Of a stretch of DNA of 18,761 nt, positions 14,481 through 18,761 are shown piece by piece (position 1 is the first letter of the stretch; every line of letters starts with the position of its first letter). The translations under genes were made by a program, and so were the position numbers. Source of the stretch: Bacteroidales bacterium (GTDB lineage: Bacteria; Bacteroidota; Bacteroidia; Bacteroidales; F082). The notes under the pieces were generated by a model that worked only from the letters and a program-made list of their open reading frames with translations, searched no databases and was not told the DNA's origin. Where the stretch lies: assembly GCA_017651645.1 (NCBI GenBank), contig JAGCCO010000145.1, positions 1 through 18,761 on the forward strand. Direction: 5' to 3'.

Positions 14481-15215
14481 CTATCTACAATTAAAAGGAA
14501 ACATCTGGAAGCGATTGTAGGAATCTTTCAAATCATTCCACTCAAATTCATATTTCTCTTCATCAGGTATCGGTGAAGGAATGATTGTAAAAGAACGAAT
14601 CGTAACTTCAGGGTCAAGTGAAGTACAATATATGTTGCTTTCAAATACTTCCTGAACAGAGTCTCCAATTTGCGAATGGATGACACATAGCAAACCACTA
14701 ATTGCGTCAAGTAAATTCTTAAGGCTTGCTGATGAAAAATTCTTCCACCTGTTGTGTTTGACGTTGTTATAAGCTTCATACCAAGGCAACTTTCCGCCTA
14801 TAGCCCAGTTGGCGAAAGGTCGAGTCATATACTTAGTTGGAAGCCAATTTGAATAATGAACGGTATAGCCAGAGAGATGAGAAGACTGTTCCAACTTCTT
14901 ATAATCACTCATACTTCCAGCTGCGGCACCATTTGCCAAAAGAATTCCTTTGCAGCACGACTCAACTTCCGTACACGTCCTTAACAGCAATTCATAGATT
15001 CGGTGTGAAAAAACGTTTTCATTACTAGAGTGTGGCTCAATATACTCAAATAGATGCTCAAAATCATCGATAATTAGGCGCGCAGACATTATCATTGACT
15101 TTCTTTCTGCTTCTGGAAGAAAAAGAGCATCACGTTCATAGCCATCTGATGGATTGTTGAAGTTTCGGTGCAATCCAGGTCGATAGATCCGATAGTAAGG
15201 TTTTTCTATTGCCAT
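14481..15215 (-). CDS. HEPN-like hypothetical protein, third gene of the defence operon
   Basis: This 244-aa protein lacks a signal peptide and is mostly helical in appearance. The clearest motif is AYNNVKHNRWKNFSSASLKN (residues 148-167) followed by a hydrophobic helix (LLDAISGLLCVIH). That 'N-VKH-R' pattern is common in HEPN-like proteins of unknown function found in restriction and defence neighbourhoods. An earlier helix (ELLLRTCTEVESCCKGIL) fits the first helices of such a fold. It begins 17 bases after the TOPRIM-like gene and ends 29 bases before the AbiJ-like gene. HEPN assignment is inferred from the motif alone; it might be a partner, sensor or antitoxin-like protein instead of a nuclease. 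Confidence 0.5.
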   Translation of the reverse strand: MAIEKPYYRIYRPGLHRNFNNPSDGYERDALFLPEAERKSMIMSARLIIDDFEHLFEYIEPHSSNENVFSHRIYELLLRTCTEVESCCKGILLANGAAAGSMSDYKKLEQSSHLSGYTVHYSNWLPTKYMTRPFANWAIGGKLPWYEAYNNVKHNRWKNFSSASLKNLLDAISGLLCVIHSQIGDSVQEVFESNIYCTSLDPEVTIRSFTIIPSPIPDEEKYEFEWNDLKDSYNRFQMFPFNCR

Positions 15216-15232
15216 AGTTTAATTAACGTATA

Positions 15233-16015
15233 TCACTTCAACTCCTTGAAATACTCAAACAAAAACAGCGGGAAAGCGTTCAAGATCGCCACAGAATCTT
15301 CTACCGCCAGAAATTTACTCAGCTGCGCCACAAATATCTTCTGCTGAGACACAGCCTCCTTATCCTTCGGCTGGCAGCAGTGGCCAGAGCAAAGATAGTT
15401 TGCCTTAGCGCTATGCTGGTTCACCAGATGAATCCAATTGTTCCTAACACGCGCAATCTCTCGCTTGCTGGCCTTATGATGTCCCTGGTTCGGCAACTCG
15501 ATGAAATCAAAACTCCCATAAAAAGAGAAGGCCGCCGCCAGATCTTTAAACGAGTGCTCAACGCAATCGCAGCGCTTAATGGCATACTCAAAGAAATGCT
15601 CATCCGGCAACTCCTTGGTATAGCACAACGACTCCACCATCGGATAACTCACATACAGCTTGCCATTGTTGGTTTCATCGTCAAATAGTGCCAGCATTTC
15701 CTTCAGCCTACCGTTCATCTCCTCAAGTGTCAGGTTGGAATTCTGGAATTCATAGTCAAAGAACAAGTAGATTTCAGAAAAATCCGATGACCGGACACCC
15801 TCCGGGAACGGAGAATCCTGCTCGTGAGCTTTGTTCTCACGCAGCACCGACACGATATCACCATCTCCATCCAGTTCCTTGAGTTGCCTATAGAGTTCAT
15901 ATATGTTGTTTCCGAAGGAGCGGACAATACGTTCCCCCTCACCAAAGAACAAGCGCTCCAGCGTCTTGAATATCCTCGGTTCCCTTTCTTCTCCTTCAAA
16001 AACGAACAATATCAT
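15233..16015 (-). CDS. TOPRIM-like putative nuclease partnered with an AAA ATPase
   Basis: This 260-aa protein begins MILFVFEGEEREPRIFKTLE and reaches EIYLFFDYEF at about residue 81-90. A conserved Glu (E7) in a beta-strand followed by 'EG', then an acidic pair (D87, E89) after a hydrophobic strand, is the layout of TOPRIM domains, as in the RloB-like and DUF4435-like proteins that pair with ATPases in anti-phage systems. The C-terminal half is unassigned and has a Cys/His cluster (YLCSGHCC) near residues 207-214. Its ATG overlaps the ATPase stop (ATGA), so the two are translationally coupled and probably one complex. Which named system (PARIS, AbiL-like or OLD-like) is nearest cannot be settled here. 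Confidence 0.6.
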   Translation of the reverse strand: MILFVFEGEEREPRIFKTLERLFFGEGERIVRSFGNNIYELYRQLKELDGDGDIVSVLRENKAHEQDSPFPEGVRSSDFSEIYLFFDYEFQNSNLTLEEMNGRLKEMLALFDDETNNGKLYVSYPMVESLCYTKELPDEHFFEYAIKRCDCVEHSFKDLAAAFSFYGSFDFIELPNQGHHKASKREIARVRNNWIHLVNQHSAKANYLCSGHCCQPKDKEAVSQQKIFVAQLSKFLAVEDSVAILNAFPLFLFEYFKELK

Positions 16016-17112
16016 ACCTTGAATGCGTTAGCCCTGAACATTTTCTCTATATTGTGACCAAACCTTAGCTCCTTCTCTGTGCAGTCCACCAGCGGCTTGA
16101 TCTTATTCTCATTGAGGATAAAGTTGCAGTCCGGCCTCAATAGATCATTGGTCATCAGATAGGTGTTGTGAGAAGAAGTAAAGACTTGGCAATCCTTATT
16201 GAACAGGATTTTACAGACTTCAAAAGAGAGTTTGAAATGATAGAATGCATCAAATTCGTCAATAAAAACGAAAGAAGCTCTCCCCATCTGCTTCATCCAG
16301 AAATAAAGAAGCTCCAGAGCCTTGGTTCCGGTAGAGTTAATCGCCATAAACGGAATACGCTTTTTGTCAATTAGGCAGAACAAGACCTTCTCCCCTGCTC
16401 GTGGAGTCGCAAAATCGAAATCCTGACCGCTCACATTCAGCAGGAAACGACGAAAATCGTCAATCAGTTTATTCCTAATTATGTACTCCTCTAGAATAGT
16501 AACACCTGTCTCCAAGCCAATAAACTCTCGTACATCTAGACTGCGAAACCATAACATCCCATTCACGAACTCTTGCATCTTCAATAGAAAATGATCGCGA
16601 GCCAACGGGAAGGACATCAAGAGGAAATTGACGATAGGAACATGATTGGCATTGTCAGCCAAATTCTTCTGGATTGTCTTCTCCATCGGGAAAGAAGCCG
16701 TGTCTATTTCCAGTTTCCCCTCCGCCCGCTTAAAAACCTGCTTCCCTTCCACCGTCAATGCTTCTGCAGCAATGATTCCCTGGTAGTTCTTGGAATAGCT
16801 GTATTCCACCTTTTGTCCGTCAAACACGAAAGTATATTCAAACTCAACCTTCAGGTAAGGGTCACCTGCATAGGTAAAATTGGCATAGTAATCCGCCTTC
16901 TTCCATTTCTGGGAAAGGTGGTTCACAATGTCAAAAATCGCAAGACTGAAATTGGTCTTACCGGAGCCATTAGGGCCGTAGATAATACCGTTTTTGATGA
17001 TATCATCCTTAATGGCGTACAGGTTGTAATTGTAGTTGTTGTGCCTGGTGAGGTCCAACTCAATCTTATCGGTAAACCCTCGGAAATTTTTTACGGAAAA
17101 CTTTGCAAGCAT
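16012..17112 (-). CDS. AAA/ABC-type ATPase (OLD/AbiL/PARIS-like), defence operon first gene
   Basis: This 366-aa protein begins with the SMC/RecF-like pattern FSVKNFRGFTDKIELDL and has Walker A GPNGSGKT (46-53), a signature-like INSTGTKALEL (258-268), Walker B FVFIDEFDAFYH (281-292, D285/E286) and a switch His in TSSHNTYL (H315). These are the marks of AAA_15/AAA_21 ATPases that act as sensors in two-gene anti-phage systems with a TOPRIM effector. The start at 17112 gives the standard N-terminus and lies just after a promoter; the longer frame to 17211 would begin upstream of that promoter. The stop overlaps the start of the TOPRIM-like gene. All nucleotide-binding motifs look intact, so the protein is probably active. 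Confidence 0.85.
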   Translation of the reverse strand: MLAKFSVKNFRGFTDKIELDLTRHNNYNYNLYAIKDDIIKNGIIYGPNGSGKTNFSLAIFDIVNHLSQKWKKADYYANFTYAGDPYLKVEFEYTFVFDGQKVEYSYSKNYQGIIAAEALTVEGKQVFKRAEGKLEIDTASFPMEKTIQKNLADNANHVPIVNFLLMSFPLARDHFLLKMQEFVNGMLWFRSLDVREFIGLETGVTILEEYIIRNKLIDDFRRFLLNVSGQDFDFATPRAGEKVLFCLIDKKRIPFMAINSTGTKALELLYFWMKQMGRASFVFIDEFDAFYHFKLSFEVCKILFNKDCQVFTSSHNTYLMTNDLLRPDCNFILNENKIKPLVDCTEKELRFGHNIEKMFRANAFKV

Positions 17113-17137
17113 GGTGCGATTCGTTAGTATTCTGCCA

Positions 17138-17145
17138 CAAATATA
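17138..17145 (-). promoter_or_regulatory. -7 box of the defence operon promoter
   Basis: TATATTTG on the minus strand matches TAnnTTTG and sits about 25 bases before the ATPase start. The -33 position is only TTTA. A small palindrome, CCGTAA / TTACGG (17163-17179), covers the -33 region and could be an operator. Confidence 0.6.
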
Positions 17146-17195
17146 GTGATTATTTTTGATTTCCGTAAAAAAATTACGGCAAAATAACAAATAAA

Positions 17196-17227
17196 ATGAC
17201 AGCCACCCCAAATAGAGTGACTGTCAT
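17196..17227 (-). terminator. leftward terminator upstream of the defence operon
   Basis: Arms of 11 bases (ATGACAGTCAC / GTGGCTGTCAT on the minus strand, one G-U pair) with a ten-base loop are followed by TTTTATTTGTTATTTT. No minus-strand gene remains to its right, so it probably terminated a gene now lost. It starts with the same ACAGCCACC word as the terminator at 12651-12678. Confidence 0.6.
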
Positions 17228-17245
17228 CACATATTCAAACGGTTA

Positions 17246-17469
17246 TTGGAAAATCCCATCGAAAGTGGTCCCCTCTTTCCGCACATAGCTGACCCCCGTT
17301 AACCTTTCCTTTCATCTGAATCCGAAATGCAGGCTGTTGGGACTAAAAACCGCACCAGCCTGCATTCTATTGATGGTTCCGCTTTCAAGACCAGGGGATC
17401 ACTTTCAATCGGAAGAGGGGGTCACGTTCGTAAGAGAAGAAGGGGGTCACTTTCCTTCGGAATTTCCAA
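17246..17469. mobile_element. internally deleted IS21-like element remnant (224 bp)
   Basis: The ends are inverted repeats: reading inward-out, GGGG..CACTTTC..TTTTCCAA on the left (complement of 17246-17273) matches GGGG..CACTTTC..TTTCCAA on the right (17442-17469) at about 22 of 28 positions. Further units of the type GGGGTCACTTTC occur inside both ends, two on the left and three on the right, as in IS21-family elements, whose ends carry several transposase-binding repeats. Between them is only a perfect 11-base inverted repeat (17326-17336 / 17356-17366) and no istA or istB. Family assignment rests on the repeat pattern. Confidence 0.5.
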
Positions 17470-17476
17470 GCTCAAC

Positions 17477-17517
17477 TTTTCGCGAAAATGGGCCATGTTT
17501 CGCAAATGTTTCGCGAA
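17477..17517 (+). repeat. decayed copies of the integrase operator repeat
   Basis: TTTTCGCGAA (17477-17486) and the tandem TGTTTCGCAAA-TGTTTCGCGAA (17496-17517) match the perfect tandem at 4076-4097 with one change. Orientation is the same. There is no intact -7 box here and no gene follows, so this is either an arm-type recombinase site near the far end of the region or the relic of a second integrase promoter. Confidence 0.55.
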
Positions 17518-17576
17518 CACCCCTACCCATAAAACCTATCTTGCTGATAAAAAGAAAGATACGAAAAAAAGTGGAG

Positions 17577-17632
17577 TTTTAGGTTAGAATTGCGACCGCC
17601 GCTTGTTGGGAAACACGCGGCGGTATTCTTTT
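17577..17632 (+). repeat. hairpin repeat R2 (possible right boundary)
   Basis: This is the sister of R1 at 3937-3992, starting with the same 18-base block and ending with the same ATTCTTTT. Its six substitutions (17595, 17596, 17606, 17613, 17623, 17624) keep every stem pair. It stands about 70 bases before the next backbone gene and has no gene directly upstream to terminate. Its neighbours 17228-17699 contain no credible gene. Confidence 0.75.
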
Positions 17633-17646
17633 TTGGCGGGCGGCGT

Positions 17647-17677
17647 TTTGCGGGTCGGAAGAAAATGTGTAACTTGC
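17647..17677 (+). promoter_or_regulatory. promoter of the nitroreductase lipoprotein gene
   Basis: TTTG (17647-17650), a 19-base spacer and TAACTTGC (17670-17677) approximate the Bacteroidota consensus with one mismatch in the -7 box. Transcription would start about 15-18 bases before ATG 17700. Confidence 0.5.
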
Positions 17678-17699
17678 AGGCTATTAGAATAGAACGACC

Positions 17700-18308
17700 A
17701 TGAAAAGACTCTTGACTACGACCCTCGCCGTGCTCCTGCTGGCCGGCTGCGCCGGAAACCAGACTCCGGCTTCTTCCCCCACCCTGGACGAAGTCTTCGC
17801 CACCCGGCGGAGCATCCGCGCCTACGAGGCAGGAAAGACCATCTCGGAGGCCGAAGTCCGGGAACTGCTCACCGCCACGCAGAATGCCCCGTCCTGGGCC
17901 AACCAGCAGCCCAGCAAGTATTATGTCGCCATCGGCGCAGAAAAGCGTGAAGCCGTACTCGAACTCATCGGCGGCAACAAGGAGCGCGTGATCAATGCCC
18001 CCGTCTTCATCGTCTCCACCTTCGAAAGGGGCAAGTCCGGTTTCTTCCGGGGCACTCCCACCGACGCCACCGGCGACTTCTGGGGCGCCTATGACAACGG
18101 CCTCAGCAATGCTTACCTGGTCCTGAAGGCGCGGGCCATGGGCTTTGACACCCTAATCATGGGCATGCGCGATGCCGACGCCCTCCGCGCCCTGTTCGAC
18201 ATTCCGGAGAACGAGACCGTCCTTGCGGTCATCGCGCTCGGTTACCGTGCCCAGGATCCCTCCACGCCAGTCCACCGGCCGTTGGACGAAATTGCCAAAT
18301 TCTTTTAG
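17700..18308 (+). CDS. nitroreductase family lipoprotein
   Basis: This 202-aa protein combines a lipoprotein signal (LLLAGC, Cys at 17) with a nitroreductase fold. After a short linker comes LDEVFATRRSIRAYEAGKTI, then TQNAPSWANQQPSKYYVAI and the C-terminal GFDTLIMGMRDADALR...VLAVIALGYR, all family marks. An exported FMN enzyme of this type is seen in Bacteroidales, but its electron donor and substrate are unclear. A DUF362 lipoprotein gene follows after 12 bases, so the two are probably one operon and may form an exported redox pair. Composition is GC-rich like the left-hand backbone. It is only distantly similar to the nitroreductase at 12702-13217. Confidence 0.88.
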   Translation: MKRLLTTTLAVLLLAGCAGNQTPASSPTLDEVFATRRSIRAYEAGKTISEAEVRELLTATQNAPSWANQQPSKYYVAIGAEKREAVLELIGGNKERVINAPVFIVSTFERGKSGFFRGTPTDATGDFWGAYDNGLSNAYLVLKARAMGFDTLIMGMRDADALRALFDIPENETVLAVIALGYRAQDPSTPVHRPLDEIAKFF

Positions 18309-18320
18309 TACGCCGACCCC

Positions 18321-18761
18321 ATGAAAGGACTTTCCATTTTTACCGCTTTTCTGCTGCTCTCCATGTGCACGACCAACAACTCCGCCGTCAAGGATGGAAA
18401 CAAGTATGTCCCGTACGACCAGCGGGATGGCGAGGAAGCCGTGGTCTATTTCACCCGTAATCTCTCGCCCGAGGGACTCATCGCCGCGTATGAGAAAGTG
18501 AGCGGCGACATCGAGGGCCGCGTGGGCGTCAAGCTCCACACCGGCGAGCAGAACGGCCCGAACATCATCCCTCGCGAATGGGTGAAAGCCCTGATCGAGA
18601 AGGACTTGCCGGAAGCGACGATCATCGAGACGAACACCTACTACGAGGGCGACCGCTACACCACGGAGGCCCACCGAAAAACCATCCAGGTCAATGGCTG
18701 GACCTTCTGCCCGGTGGACATCATCGACGAGGAAGACACCCTTACGCTGCCGGTCGTCGGC
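18321..18761 (+). CDS. DUF362 family lipoprotein (3' end beyond the window)
   Basis: The first 147 residues are in the window with no stop. A short signal (MKGLSIFTAFLLLSMC) indicates a lipoprotein. The body reads VVYFTRNLSPEGLIAAYEKV, GRVGVKLHTGE, ETNTYYEGDRYTTEAHRKT and CPVDIIDEED, which I recognise as the start of DUF362 proteins, often linked to ferredoxin-type Fe-S centres in their C-terminal part; that part is not visible here. No biochemical role is established for this type. It follows the nitroreductase lipoprotein by 12 bases, which suggests a shared transcript. Confidence 0.85.
   Translation, partial: MKGLSIFTAFLLLSMCTTNNSAVKDGNKYVPYDQRDGEEAVVYFTRNLSPEGLIAAYEKVSGDIEGRVGVKLHTGEQNGPNIIPREWVKALIEKDLPEATIIETNTYYEGDRYTTEAHRKTIQVNGWTFCPVDIIDEEDTLTLPVVG

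Noticed and set aside
16591..17127. 178-aa plus frame opposite the ATPase
   Set aside because: Mirror of the ATPase coding sequence; no motif and no promoter.
17082..17180. Repeated TTTTTTACGG words around the defence promoter as an operator pair
   Set aside because: One copy lies inside the ATPase coding sequence and the match is short and AT-rich, so chance is likely.
17327..17587. Two overlapping plus frames of 81-86 aa
   Set aside because: They run across IS-type repeats, the operator-like repeats and into R2; composition is not protein-like.

Overview
The window looks like a chromosome of a gut or host-associated member of the order Bacteroidales. The evidence is promoters of the Bacteroidota type (TTTG, about 19-20 bases, then TAnnTTTG), many lipoproteins with short signal peptides, fimbrillin-like and FISUMP surface modules, an integrase of the Bacteroidetes type, and small ORFs of Bacteroidales style. 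Core genes at both ends are GC-rich. The middle (about 6.5-12.6 kb and 13.5-17.2 kb) is visibly AT-richer and reads as acquired DNA. Genus cannot be fixed from the sequence.

Layout. 1-126: what looks like the promoter and leader of a leftward rRNA operon. 185-3855 (+): a pair of half-size chromate-type transporters, a GH20 beta-hexosaminidase lipoprotein and a cyclophilin-type peptidyl-prolyl isomerase lipoprotein. 3937-3992: a hairpin (R1) with a sister copy (R2) at 17577-17632, exactly 13,640 bases away; all six differences between them are compensated base pairs. Between them lies a mosaic accessory region. Just inside R1 is a tyrosine recombinase gene (4111-5574) whose 3' end, including the catalytic tyrosine, has been replaced by the C-terminus of a DNA/RNA non-specific endonuclease. 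Then come a frameshifted sugar O-acetyltransferase and a small basic protein (+).

6516-12592 (-) is a surface-protein operon: a 46-aa small ORF behind a very good promoter, a 1005-aa lipoprotein with a fimbrillin-like head, a caspase/gingipain-like (clan CD) core and a FISUMP tail, and a 960-aa fimbrillin-like lipoprotein with three FISUMP domains and one Big_2 domain. 12702-13521 (-) holds a nitroreductase and a small conserved protein.

13585-17112 (-) is a tight four-gene, AT-rich operon: AAA/ABC-type ATPase, TOPRIM-like nuclease candidate (ATGA overlap), a HEPN-like protein and an AbiJ-NTD4/HEPN-like protein. It has the composition of an anti-phage defence cassette and is the best candidate for a little-described system. 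To its right are a terminator, a 224-bp IS21-like remnant, decayed copies of the integrase operator repeats, and R2. The host backbone resumes at 17700 (+) with a nitroreductase lipoprotein and a DUF362 lipoprotein cut by the window edge.

All functional calls are from reading protein motifs; no database search was possible.
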